From NCBI GenBank assembly GCA_027886175.1, contig JAJNNQ010000011.1, forward strand, positions 3,658,001-3,722,000: 64,000 nt of DNA. The letters are read 5' to 3'. Both the position numbers and the translations under genes were made by a program. Every line of letters begins with the position of its first letter. Within the stretch, counting starts at the first letter, position 1. The notes beneath the pieces were generated by a model that saw only the letters and a program-made list of their open reading frames with translations, was not told the origin of the DNA and made no database searches. This DNA is from Phylloscopus collybita (taxonomy: Eukaryota; Chordata; Aves; Passeriformes; Phylloscopidae). Below are positions 35,040-46,281 of this stretch, one piece after another.

Positions 35040-36648
35040 CCAAAAATATATTAATGACATTTTAGCTATATTTTACATAAAAATATAATAGTCAGTAGCC
35101 ATGTTGCTCTTTTAATTCCTAATGTCTCTTTTAATAAAATCCTTTCTGTGTTTCTGTTCCATAAGCTTTTTTAAAATTTCAAAACCTTTCTAGTCCCTAA
35201 ATTTGTTTTCTTATCCAAAAATAGCTCCAATGTTGTCCCTAACACATAACTTTGACACTAAAAATACACAAATTAAAATAGCTTTTCTCCTAAGCTCAGT
35301 AATTATAATTTATAAAAGGCTTCTACAAGTACTGGAGTTTGTGCCAAGTATATTTAGTTTATAATTTCTTTGTCCTACCCTGCATCCTAGTTCCAGTAAC
35401 ATTTTTAAAACTTATTAATAATTGCACCCAGTTTGTTAAAAAACAGAGTAACAAATAAAGCTTTCCAGTCTTTTCTTTCCTTCTTCTCTTTTAAATCAGT
35501 TACATCACTTTTAAAAAATGGTCAGTATTCCCTAAATATTAAGGAAATCCACTCTCCTAATATTTAATCTAGTAAGCTTCCTGTATACAGTCTACAGCTT
35601 GTCTAAAATAAAGTCTGAGCTTTCCAGGAAGGCTGATAAAACTGCTAACCTAAAAATAAACCCCAAAACAAACCCTAGTGTAAAAAATCCCGAATAGTGT
35701 AAAAAAAAAATCAAAAAAACCAAAACAACGAACGTTAAAAAAATTTTCTGGTCCCCCAACTTAAAAATTTCCACATAGACAAATTCAAGACCCAAATAAA
35801 ATAAAAAATATCTTAAAAATTCCACCATAATAATTAAAAAAAAAATAATTGTAATAAACTAAGCCCTAACATATGCTTATCAAACACTGCTAAATACTGT
35901 AAAACAGCAAATAAAAACAGGAGGGGAGGAAGAAAAATCAGCAACAACGCCAGTCACTCAAACTGCAACCAACACCCCAACTACTCAAACAGCAGCTAAA
36001 CCAAACCATAAACCTAAATCAACAACTATACCAAATAAAAAACTTTAATCAGCATTTAAACCCAATAATAAACCGAAAACAGCAGCTAAACCAGACAGGG
36101 AGCCTAAAACACCAACAGCTGGCCCAGCAAAAAAGCGCAGACACAAAACTCATCAACCAGGAAACAATAATCCAAACAAAACCCCTCAATACCTCCCAAC
36201 ACCCAATCACAAACCAAACTGACCAACAGCAGATCACAAACCCAACCAACCAGCAAAAAACCAAAACCTGGTATTAAATCCTTTCCCCTAAAAAAACCTT
36301 CAAAACCTAAAAAAAATTCCACTCAACAACCTAATCAATCTGTAATTAATTAATTAATCCGTCTTTAAAATGCTGCAAACAAAGCTACAGCTCTAAACGA
36401 CACTGAAGCAAAGCATTTAAAATCCCTACCACAAAATCCAATTATCAAGCAAAAAATAATAAAAAAAAACCCCAAACCCTTGCAGTCTCTGGGAACAGGT
36501 CCTGGGAAGTGAGGAACAAAAATATCTGTGTACAAACAATCCCCATATACAGCAAACCCAGTAAAAAACCATAAAAAAAAAAATCCAACGCTTGAAAAAA
36601 AATTATCTTCTCAAATACCCTGAACACTAAAAACCCAAACTTAATACC
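35040..36648 (+). mobile_element. AT-rich ERV interior or spacer, no frame
   Basis: About 1.6 kb of A-rich sequence, with CAAC/AACCAAA-type runs at 35930-36250. No long frame, no recognisable gag or pol motif. Placed after a primer-binding site, so a decayed ERV leader/gag is the simplest reading. Confidence 0.4.
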
Positions 36649-37275
36649 TGTCTTGGGTTATGGAACCAAAAATGTGGATTCTATTTCATCTGTTGAAAGC
36701 AGCTGGGGAGATGTTTTTCTTTATCTCTTGTAACTCCAGGGGGGAGGGGGGCTGATGCTTTCTGATAACGGGCCAGCTGCTCAAACCAGGTGGGGCAGTG
36801 TTTCTTATCTCTTTCACCACCTGTCCACCCTCCAGGGGATATCTTCTGCTGATGGGCCATGCAGGCTCAGCAGTGACAGGACACATTCCATCATCCCATT
36901 GGGAGATGCTCCACCCAGTGTGGGAGGAGCCAACCATTCCTACCTGGATAAAAACTGAGACGTAGGAACACCAGGGATCTGGTTCCGCTGGATTCCCAGA
37001 GGAAGATCAGACCCTTCTCACCATCACTGGGCCCTTTTCTCTCAGGGTCATCTCTGCCCCAACAGCACCACATCTGCCACTCCAGGAGGACTGACTGTGG
37101 ACTGCTCCCAACAGCCTGACCAACAGGGTGTCAGGTTGTATCTCTGACTCTGTCAGGGTTTCTGGGATTTTTGTTTGTTTGCTTGGGTTTATTTTGCACT
37201 CCATTTGTATTGTGAATATTCCTAGTCCAGAGCTGTTATTCCTGTTCCCAAATCTCTGCCTGAAAGCCCTGTAGT
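36649..37275 (+). mobile_element. TGTCTTGGG-family LTR, other subfamily
   Basis: TGTCTTGGG at 36649; TATA-like GGATAAAAACTG near 36949; U5-like end with GTCAGGTTGTATCTCTGAC. Differs from 15902 after the first 80 bases. A related end fragment is at 37960-38160. Confidence 0.6.
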
Positions 37276-37959
37276 GGTGTGTTTGATTTTCTCTGTTCAA
37301 TCTGTGCTCAGACTGTTCATTTGGTGGGTTCCATGTACCCCCGTTGAACCCCCATTGGTGTCACCCCACAGTTGTTTCCCCAGTCCCAGTTTGATGTCAG
37401 TCTCCTGCTCCCCACCCCCAAGGACCTGTCCATCTCACCGAGGCCTCTCCCTGGCTCTAGAAAGTTCCAGGGGAGGCGTGGTGTGGTAGGCCAGGATGCG
37501 AGGAGGTCCCTCCTTCCCCCAGGGATTGGCTCCTGGAGGAGTCTCTCATCCCCAGGGCCACTCCCTGGCCCTCCCTGGTTGCTCCTTCCCTGATCCTTCC
37601 CTGCGCTCCTGCCCCTGTTCAAAGCAGCTGGCACAGGGCACTCTGTGCTCTGCTGAGGCAGACTCCCTGGGCTGAGGCTGCTCCCCTGAGCCCTCAAGAA
37701 CCTTCAGTGGCCACTCCTCAGCAGAGTCCTCCTTGATTCTCCTCAGCTCCATCCCAGCTGCCAGCCCTGGAGCTGGGCTGTAAGGAACCCCCCGGCTGGG
37801 CTCAGTTGCTCAGCCTGCTGAGCTGCACCGCTCGCCTGCAGCCGCTGCCAGGGCTGCCCGGGGCAGGCGAGGGCAGAGACAGCAAGGCACGGCTCCAGAG
37901 CCCTGGGCTGCAAAATTGGAATCGTTTGGAGGGGCTGAGGGGTTCAGCTCTCACTTACT
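37276..37959. other. No supported gene
   Basis: Mixed sequence, C-rich in part. A 68-codon minus-strand frame (37752-37546) has no recognised relatives. Confidence 0.3.
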
Positions 37960-38250
37960 TTTGGACTGCTCCCAACAGCCTGACCAACAGCGTGTCAGGT
38001 TGTAGCTCTGACTGTGTCACGGTTTTCCAGGATTGTTGTTTGTTTATTTGCTTGGTTGATTTGGTTTTGTTTTCTACTGCATTTGTATTGTGAATATTCC
38101 TAGTCCAGAACTGTTCTTCCCATTCCCAAATCTTTGCCTGAAAGCCCTGAATTGCAAAATGACCATTCCGAGGGGGTGAGGGATTTGCATTCCCCATTCC
38201 AAGGGAAACTGCAGCTTTCCCTGGCAGATCCCTGTCTTTCCAACCCAAGC
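37960..38250 (+). mobile_element. LTR end fragment
   Basis: Repeats the 37080-37275 sequence (GGACTGCTCCCAACAGCCTG onward) and continues into the CTGAATT leader-like segment. It abuts the 3' side of the MHC pseudogene. Confidence 0.55.
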
Positions 38251-39079
38251 CAAGGGGAGGTGGCAGTGGCTGGTTGGGAGTTGTGGGGAAGGGGTGGAAA
38301 AGTGGGGGATGAGAGGGGGCTGGGACCCCCAAATTGCCTTGGGAGGGGTCCCACTCCTCCTCCTTTCCAATCCCCGGGATGGAGCCGGGGCAGGTCGGGC
38401 TGGGGCAGCGCTGGGCTCTGGGCCCGGCCTGGGCACCCCCCATGAGCCCCCTCCTCAAATTCCCCTGGCAGCTCAGAGGGGTCCTGGTGCCATTTTGGGG
38501 TTCCCTGGGGGCCGTGTTGGGGTTCAGGTGCCCCCCAAGGAGTCCCCAGAGCGGGGTGACACGGGGGGGACACACGGGGGTCCCCATTCCCGATCCATCC
38601 CAGGGCCCGTTCTGCCCCCGCCCCCCCAGGCACGGTCACCCCGCAGGGTCCCCCCAAGTCCCTCCCCAGTGCCCCCCATGAACGGGACTGGGCTGAACTG
38701 GGAAGCTTTCCTGGGAAGACTGGGAGCAGCCGGGCAGGGCCAGAGTGCCAGCGGGGCTGGGGGGACACACGACCCCCCCAAAATCAGCGCGGGGACAGAG
38801 CGGGGGGTCCCGGCCGGGCCCGAGGCCACGGGGAGGGGCTGCGGCTGCTGCTGGCTCAGGAGCTCTGTGGGCAGAGAAAAGGGGGTGACCCCGGGCTGGG
38901 GGGCCCCGGGGGGAGCACACACGCTCTGGGGGAGGGGGGACACCACCCCCGGGACCCCCCCTCACCTTCCTGCGCAGGCAGAAGCCGAGCCCCAGCGCCG
39001 GGAAGACGAAGCCCAACACGAAGCCCCCGATCCCCGGCAGCATCTTGCTGCGGGCGGCGTCCGGCGGCATCTCTGGGGG

Positions 39080-39600
39080 GTCCGCAGGGGTCAGGACCCC
39101 CAAAACCTCGCACAGACACCCCAGGCCCCTCCAAGCTCCCTCCCAGTCTCCCCCAGCCCACCCAGGACCCCCTGAAACCTCCTCCCAATCCCTTCCCGGC
39201 CTCCCCAGGACCCCCCAAAGCCCCTCCTGTCCCTCTCAGGATCCCACAATCCCCTCCCAGTTGCCCCCCAGGACCCCCAAAGCCTCTCCCAGTCCCTTCC
39301 CAGCCCCTCCAGGACTCACCCAGACCCCTCCCAGTCTCTTCCCAGCACAACCAACCTCATCCCAGCCCCGCTTTCCCATCCCCCAGCTCCTCCCACCTCT
39401 TCCAGGCTCACTCCCATCCCTCCCAGTCACACCCAGCACCCCCAAACTCCCTCCCAGCGCCCCCCAGCAGCCCCGGAACCCCATCCCACCCTCCCCAGCC
39501 CCCTCCAAACTCCTGCTCCGCCCTTCCACAGCCCCCAGCCCCTCTCCCACTTCCAACCGGGCTCTCCCCAGCTCCCTCCCAGTTGCTCCCAGCACATCCC
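39080..39600. repeat. CCCAG-rich low-complexity intron of the MHC pseudogene
   Basis: Imperfect units of CCTCCCAGTCCCCCC type in the intron between the beta-2 and transmembrane exons. They create long false frames on both strands. Confidence 0.65.
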
Positions 39601-39924
39601 AGTGCCTCTGCCGGCCCGGCCAGCGGCTCCCCCGTGCCCCAGTGCCGGCTCAGGGGCTGCTCCAGGCTGACGTGCTCCACCTGGCAGCTGGAGGTGACCC
39701 CGCGGGGCCGGGGGGGCGTTTCCAGCAGCACCAGCAGCTGGTGGCTCCAGTCCCCGTTGGGCACCACGGCGGTGGCCACCACGTGCCCCGAGAGCTCCTG
39801 CTGGCCCTGGAACCACCTCAGCCGGCTCTGGGCAGGGGAGAAATCCATCCCGGAGCAGAGCAGGCGGCCGGGGCCGGGCTGGGAGCTCGAGGGCAGCAGC
39901 GAGATGGAAACGCTGGGGGGCACT

Positions 39925-40110
39925 GGGAGAGAGAGGGGACAGACTGGGATCAGCTGGGGGAATTGGGAGAGAGAGGGGACAGACTGGGATCTACTGGGGG
40001 GAACTGGGAGAGAGAGTGGAGGGGCGGTGTGGGCTTGGGAGGGACTGGGAATGGACTGGGAGGGACTGGAAATGGACTGGGATGAATTGGGAATGGACTG
40101 GGATGAACTG
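39925..40110. repeat. CTGGGA tandem repeat in MHC intron 2
   Basis: Units of ACTGGGAGAGAGAGGGGAC and GGACTGGGATGAA type; a shorter stretch at 40260-40300 belongs to the second intron copy. Confidence 0.7.
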
Positions 40111-40173
40111 GGAATGAAGCGCGCGGCGCTGGGAGGCCGAGTCCCGCGCGGGGCGCTCGGCGCTGCGGGTCTG

Positions 40174-40218
40174 CCTGGCAACTGATGAGTCATCAGCAAC
40201 TCGCGCTCTCATTGGCTG
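40174..40218 (+). promoter_or_regulatory. MHC class II X-Y promoter module, inverted relative to the exons
   Basis: X1-like CCTGGCAACTGATG at 40174-40187, overlapping X2-like GATGAGTCATCA to 40194, then a Y box CTCATTGGCTG at 40208-40218. Order and spacing match the RFX/X2BP/NF-Y module of class II genes and it points right, while the exons on both sides are on the minus strand. No S box or signal-peptide exon is visible next to it. Confidence 0.6.
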
Positions 40219-40565
40219 AGAGGCCTCAGCTCCACACACGGCCGGGATGGACACGCGGGGGGGCACTGGGAGAGACTGGGATGGACTGGGAGGTCCCGAG
40301 GATGGGCGCAAGGAGGGCTGAGGGCTCTGGGGTGATTCCCAGGGAGGGTTTGAGGGGTTCCAGGGTCATTGCCAGGGCAGGGCCCGAGGGGACGCGCTCT
40401 GCCCCACGCTCACCTCTGCGCTCCACCAGGAACGGGGTGATCCCCTCGTAGTTGTGGGGGCAGAGCCTGTCCGCTTGACCCCGTTTGTACTCCAGTGTTT
40501 CCGGTTGGTTGTTCCAGTACCGGGCCTGTTTGTCCCCAAAGGGGGTGTCCCCTACGTAGTCCTAT

Positions 40566-40737
40566 CTGCGCAGGAAGGTGAGGGGGGGTCCCGGGTGTCG
40601 TGTCCCCCCTCCCCAAGAGCGTGTGTCAGCCCGGGGTCACCCCCTTTTCTCTGCCCACAGAGCTCCTGAGCCAGCAGCAGCTGCAGCCCCTCCCCGTGGC
40701 CTCGGGCCCGGCCGGGATCCCCCGTTCTGTCCCTGTT
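40566..40737 (+). pseudogene. MHC class II beta 3' fragment, plus strand
   Basis: CTGCGCAGGAAG before GTGAGG is the end of a transmembrane exon (LRRK). The last exon begins at 40661 after CCCACAG (AGCTCCTGA, Ser-Ser-stop) and continues as 3' UTR like 38700-38855. It meets the minus-strand beta-1 half-exon tail to head at 40561-40565, an inversion junction. Confidence 0.75.
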
Positions 40738-41368
40738 GTGGTGTGTTTTTATTGTGTTTCCAATTGCTACTCAGTTTTAATGGTCAGTTTTATACCCCCC
40801 TATATTTTGTATTGTTACAGTACATTTTATCCCTAATGGATTGTTCCTTTCCCCTGTATTGTTGGTTTTGCCCTGGTTGTCTGTCTTCCCTAGACCTGCC
40901 CTTCCCTCCTCCTGCAGAATTGTCAATCCTTCCCTCACCCTGCCCCTTCTTCCAGACCCTTCCCTGTCAATCCCCCAACCTTCGAGGCCCCAGTGGTTGG
41001 TTTAAACTGTTCCCTCCCCTTGTGTTCTTTCATTGCTCTGTGCATTGTACTCCCCGCCTTATGTTCCTCCCCCATGTCACCCTCATTGGTTGGAAATTGT
41101 ATCCTCTCCCCAGACCTCCCCCACTTATCAGCCCCTGCAAGCCCAGGTTCTGTGCCTTTTTCTGTCCCTGACCCTCTGGGCAATAAACACCTTTGGAAAT
41201 CCCACAGAAGGCCTCTCCCTGTCCCTTGTCCCTGCCCTGGACGCGTGCCACCTGTGCTATAGAGCAGCTGTGCCCTGCAGCTGCACCCTGGATTGCCTGG
41301 CTTTCTGGGGGCAGCCCACTCCTGGCGCCGGTGCCGGGAGCTGGCTGGGCTGAGGGACACCGGCATCG
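40737..41368 (+). mobile_element. TGTCTTGGG-family LTR, 5' truncated
   Basis: Matches 15980-16610 with few changes and starts at TGTTGTGGTG, right at the MHC 3' UTR. AATAAA near 41182. Confidence 0.65.
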
Positions 41369-41559
41369 CGTCAGGAGTGGTTCTGTGATCAGGACTAGGA
41401 CTGCATCACAGTAACATCAGACCCAAGGAAATCTTCAAATTTCAGAGAACTTTTCTTGGAAGGCTGAAAAATACTTAAAAATCGTGAGACACACTAGATC
41501 AAACCAGTGAGCCAGTGCAAAAATTAGCATAAGCAACTAGAAAACAAGAGAAAAAATCC

Positions 41560-41850
41560 TCGAGTGACACGTAGTGGAGTCCTCCTGTTTTGTGGAGGCT
41601 GAAATCTGATCTTACTGTCCTTGTGTTATCTCCTCCCTTGACCCAAATCCTAAGACTCCTTCCCTGAATACCAAATAAAACCCATGACCCTGCCCCTGCT
41701 CACCCTCTCAATCCCCATCCCTCCCTGCCCTGGGGTGGGGAGAGTAAAAATGGATTCTCAAGCTTAAAAAGGAGACTCATCCCATCTGTTTCCCTGCCAG
41801 TGGCTGTAACCTCCCTGGACACGATGATCACTGTTGATTCACGCTGCTAT
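41560..41850 (+). mobile_element. LTR-like fragment, left member of a pair
   Basis: AAATGGATTCTCAAGCTTAA to CCTCCCTGGACACGATGATC matches 44298-44375 in direct orientation. Confidence 0.4.
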
Positions 41851-42219
41851 CAATGATGGAGAATGCTGGTAGCCAGTGAGGACAGCACGACCAGCACCCC
41901 ATAAGTCACCCCCTGCAGGACTCCCATCTTAAAAAGGAAGACTCAAGAGTACCATGGCTGGAGACCAGGTTGAGAGTGACCTTGAAAACATGGGGGTAAA
42001 AGGCTTATGGGGTGGGAAGCTCCCAGTAAGGGGACTGGCTTACTGGGACCGAGAGATGGGACTAACATCTACCATCACAAGTCTCTTCATTCTTCAGGGG
42101 AGGGAGTTTTTAAGAGCTACAAGCAGCTGGTCTGCCTGCAAAAAGGATCATGCTGGGACTCTCACCAACTCTCCTGACATATTTGCTGCAGCTTAGGGAT
42201 GATAAAACCCTGGTGGCTA
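41850..42219. other. No supported gene
   Basis: An 80-codon frame (41954-42196) opens with ATG but has no recognised features. Confidence 0.3.
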
Positions 42220-42921
42220 CTGTAATGATGGATTAATTCATGTTTTTATAATAATGGGATATTGGTGAAGGGTAAAACATGTTCTTTGTAATAGCAATGT
42301 TATAGGTAAATTAAGAATAAAGTTTATATATCCTGGGGGCAGGTGCAGGGCTGGCAGTTTTGCAAGAGATTTCCCTCATCTCCAGGGATCAGCAGATTAT
42401 AATACCAATGAGAGGTGGAGAGCCACGGAGGCAAAGGCAGTTGACCTCTGATAAGGACTGATGGCCCAGAGAATACATCCTATCTGGGACATTGAGGGTA
42501 CTCAAGAAACATCCTGCACACCCAGGAAACCTTTTCAAGCCCGGCCTGTGGTCTCCCAGGTTCTATCAACTGCACCACCAAGAGACAAACGAACCTAAAG
42601 AAATTCTGTACTGAACAGCGAGTCCAGCCCTGGAAGTTTCAAGTCCCCCTCGATTCCAGGACCCAGGAGACAAGTCCAGACATGCACAGAGAGTCCAAAC
42701 TCGGGAAGGGTATAAAACTGGCAGAGCTGGACTTGGGCACTTGTGAGAGCTCAGGGCTGGCGTGTCGCGGGATACGTCAGGAGGCTCACCCAGTGCGCAC
42801 TGACCATTCCTTGCTTCCATGACTCTGTCAATTTCTTTATTGCCTTTTTAAGTTTCTTGTCCGTGATTTTCGCTGCCAATAATTTATACTTTATTTGAGA
42901 TTGGCTCTTGACATTTATAAC
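42220..42921 (+). mobile_element. LTR-like element
   Basis: TGTAATGATGG start at 42220, TATAAAA at 42711-42717, T-rich end with CA at 42921. LTR layout only; family unknown. Confidence 0.4.
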
Positions 42922-44040
42922 ACTCCTTATGGACGATTATGGACAATTATGGACGATTGCATGGAAAGTGTCAGTGCCCTGGATCTGTGGTCCTCCCTCC
43001 TGTGAAACTTCATATTTATCAGTTTCTGTGATGCTGCCTGTATCTTTCCTTACCTTTTGTTCCTAAGAGCGGCAAGGAGTGAAAGCTGCCAGGATGGCAG
43101 CGAATTGCTACCGTCTCTCCATCACCCCATGCCCCTCTCCACCCCTATTCCCCTTTCCCTCAAGGCAGGAAAATGTTGGAAACTGTCCAGAGGTGATGTG
43201 GGTGCACTAACATTCCTCCCGATGTCCTGTGTCCTCCTTCACCACCTGTCTTTCCATATCCCCCGTTCCCTGCCCAGGAAGGCAGTGGCTGAGCCATCCC
43301 GGGCGCTCCTTCTCCAAATGGCGCTGACCAGGCGGTTTTGAGCTCCCCTCTTTCCCACCAGAGTCCATCTTCTCCGGTCCCAGAGCTTCCCTTCCCCCCA
43401 CCCACCTCCCCCTTTCCTGCCCTGGCTGCAGCTGCCCCACCCCAGGCCCGTGTGGCAGTGGAGGCGAGGCGGGGCTGCCCCGAGAGGGGCCCAGCCCCGC
43501 TGTGCCTGCAGCTGCCCCCGCCCCGGGCCCGCGCGGCAGAGGTGCCGTGGCGGAGCTGGGCAGCCCCGACAGAGAGCTGGGCCCTGCCGTGCCGCTGCCA
43601 GCTCCACCACTGCTGCTTTCACCCTTCCTTGCTTCACAGTCATCGTCACCAACCCAACGGAGAACACCTGCAACACCAGCGCCAGAGGCCAGAGCAAACA
43701 CTAAGAACTGTGCCCCTGGTGAAGAGGAGATCAAGGAACTGCAGCCCTTCTGCTGAGAAGATCAAAAGCCAAAGGAGATTGAACTATTAGCTCATTAAGG
43801 GAAAATTCATTTAATTCAGTATCATTGTTTCTGTTACTTTATCCTCTGTAATGAAGTCTCAAATGCCTTTCTATTGCTGCTTAACTGAGCTTAATAATGT
43901 TCATTTTAGTTTTATAAACCATAACGTCATATTCCCAAGAATCCCCTTATTACAACCATTGGAAAACAGAGGAGTTGTGAATTCCCTTGTAGCATTAAAG
44001 GAATTTCCAACTGCCTTGCGCTGGAAAAGCGACCCCTCCC
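42922..44040. other. Spacer with a GC-rich island, no supported gene
   Basis: 43400-43600 is GC-rich with open frames on both strands; none resembles a known protein. Confidence 0.35.
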
Positions 44041-44042
44041 AG

Positions 44043-44385
44043 ATGTAAAAAAGGTCCATAGTTCCCTGCAAACATTGTGTAATCTTCTCCCTGGGTTTCT
44101 CAAGCCAATCACCCCTGCCCATGGTATCCCCTTTCCCTATTTCCCCATTGGCTATGTGGGTCCAGTTTCTGTCTCCCTATGGTCAATTGCCCCCTGCCCC
44201 CTGTACCACCCACAAACCTCAGACACTACACAACTGAGAAAAACCACAATTGTCTTCTTCATACTCACCTCCTCCCCAGTTCAGGGTGAGGGAGAAAAAT
44301 GGATTGTAGAGCTTAATAAAGAGACTTGTCTCGTTTGCTTCCCTGCCAGCGGGTGAACCTCCCTGGACACAATGATCGCTGCTGC
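44043..44385 (+). mobile_element. LTR-like fragment, right member of a pair
   Basis: Contains AATAAA at 44315-44320 and ends in the CCTCCCTGGACAC sequence shared with 41820. It joins directly to the ZNF-6 3' flank. Confidence 0.45.
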
Positions 44386-44685
44386 CACACGTGCTGCTAC
44401 AGAAAATCAACAAATCCACTCTCCCCAAGGAATTACCAGTGTCGGTCTGTGTCCTGATGGATGTTCCTGCCCCTGCGTTCATCCATGTGCCCACGGGGAG
44501 CCAGAAAGATGTGGAGCTCCCCCAGCCAGGTGTCTTCCCAACATGGATCACCAAGAACACGGATCACCAGAGCTCTGCCTAACAGGGGTCACTGTGGATC
44601 ATCCAACGCCGATCCTCCCACGGGGGATGGAGCTGGAGCAGCGCACGAAGCTCTTCCCGCTCTCAGGGCACTCCCAGGGCTTCCA

Positions 44686-46281
44686 TTAGTGGCGCCTCCG
44701 TTGGTGTTGGGTCAAGTTAGATCTCTGTGAGAAGCTCTTCCCACACTCAGGACACTCGTAGGGCCTCTCCCGGGTGTGGATGCGCCGGTGCCTGATGAGG
44801 TGTGAGTTGCGGTTGAAGCCCTTCCCGCAGTCAGGGCAGCGGAAGGGCCTCTCCTCCGTGTGAATCCGCTGATGGACAAGGAGATCAGAGCTGGTCTGAA
44901 ACCTCTTCCCACACTCGGGACACTCATAGGGCCTCTCCCCAGTGTGGATGCGCCGGTGGACAGTGAGGTTGGAGTTGAGGTTGAAGCCCTTCCCGCAGTC
45001 GGGGCAGCGGAAGAGCCTCACCTCTGAGTGAGTCCGCTGATGTCTGAGCCGACTGGAGCTGGTCTGAAAGCTCTTCCCACACTGGAGACACTCGTAGGGC
45101 CTCTCCCCAGTGTGGATGCGCTGGTGTGTTCTCAGGCTGGAGCTGTATCCAAAGCCCTTCCCACATTCCAAGCAGGTGTAGAGCCCTTCCCCAGTGTGGA
45201 TCACCTGGTGCTGGATCAGGGCCGAGCTTTTTCTGAAGCTCTTCCCACATTCCCCACACTTGTAGGGCTTTTCCCCAGTGTGGATCATCTGGTGTTGCCT
45301 AAGACTGCCCTTCTGGCTGAAGCTCATCCCACATTCCCCACACTCATAGGGCCGTTCCCCAGTGTGGATCACCTGGTGCTGGATCAGGGCTGAGCTCTCT
45401 CTGAAGCTCATCCCACACTCCCTACACTTGTAGGGCTTTTCCCCAGTGTGGATCATCTGGTGCTTCCTAAGATTGCCCTTCAGGCTGAAGCTCTTCCCAC
45501 ACTCTCCACACTCATAGGGCCGTTCCCCAGTGTGGACCACCTGGTGCTGGAGCAGGAGGTACCTGTAGCTGAAGCCCTTCCCACATTCCAAGCACTTGTG
45601 GGGCTTCTCCCCTCCATCAGGCTTCTCCTCCAGCTCTGAGCTCCGGCTGGATCTCCGGCCGCCCTCCTGGCACAGGGGGGATCTTTCCTCCTCGCAGCTC
45701 CCTGGGCTGGGTTTGCAGCCCCTCCTCCTGCAGGATCTCTGGGGCTTTTCCTCCTCCTCCATCCGGACACTCCTTGGGAATGACAAATCCTGGTTTGGGG
45801 AGAAAACAAGAGGAGAGCACCTTAGGCTGGGGGTTCCTCCTTGCCCAAGTTCCTCTCAGGAAGTCATTGGGCACCTTGTGTCTGTAAGAACTTCCAAAAC
45901 ACCAAGATTCAGCCCTCCAAACATCAAGACACAGATCAAAACCTCTTGTAAAACAAAAGGATTCAGCCCCTTGCAAAAACCCAAAGCACCAACATTTAGC
46001 CCAATAAAGCTCAGAAACACCAAGATTCACTCCCATGAAAATCCTGGATCCCCCTCCCCAGTCACCTGCTGCATGTGGGGGGGCAACACTCCCGGGGCTG
46101 GGGGAGGCTGCAGATCCAGGGAGGGGTGGAACCTTGTGCTGCCTCCTCTTCCTGCTCCTCCTCCTCCTCCTGTGTCCCTACTCTTCCTCACACTCCTCTT
46201 CCTCCTCCTACTATTCCTCCTTCTCCTGCACAATCCCACCTTCTCCTCCCACGTGCATCCTTTGAACATTTTGTTCTTCAT
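44686..46281 (-). CDS. ZNF-6: C2H2 zinc-finger protein, 11 fingers, two coding exons
   Basis: Longest member. Finger exon 44686-45789 (acceptor CCCAAACCAG), ATG at 45762 giving 358 residues alone, eleven fingers with all ligands, ending HQRRRH-stop (last His spaced by four). Fingers 7-8 and 9-10 are two copies of the same pair (QTSS finger followed by an [10 protein letters not shown] finger), so one two-finger module has duplicated in tandem. The upstream exon 46066-46281 (72 codons, [14 protein letters not shown] start, one more Arg than ZNF-1) ends CAG before GTGACT and joins in phase 0, for a total of 439 residues. The promoter is predicted at 48.8-49.0 kb. Confidence 0.85.

Larger units (their letters stand above)
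38856..40561 (-). pseudogene. MHC class II beta chain, truncated and rearranged
   Basis: Minus strand. Half of the beta-1 exon at 40414-40561 (YVGDTPFG, YWNNQPE, HNYEG, PFLVERR) ends in a phase-1 donor GTGAGC. A full beta-2 exon at 39640-39922 has both Ig cysteines (LLCSGMDF and SSCQVEHVSLE), NGDWS, and ends LSRHW; the base after its usual end is GC rather than GT. The connecting/transmembrane exon 38966-39072 reads SKMLPGIGGFVLGFVFPALG and ends LRRK before GTGAGG; the last exon (38864) gives SS and TGA at 38856-38858. Exon 1 and the first half of beta-1 are missing, and a second start of a beta-2 exon (VPPRVSI, 40265) is cut off at about 40240. So the locus is a composite of at least two copies and cannot encode a normal chain. 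Intron 2 has the CTGGGA-rich repeat of passerine class IIB. Confidence 0.85.

Noticed and set aside
38294..40085. Two long plus-strand frames across the MHC region
   Set aside because: Antisense of the class II exons and of proline-like low-complexity introns; no domains.
43338..43790. 150-codon frame in the GC-rich island
   Set aside because: Frames are open on both strands and in several phases, no conserved motif, no splice support.
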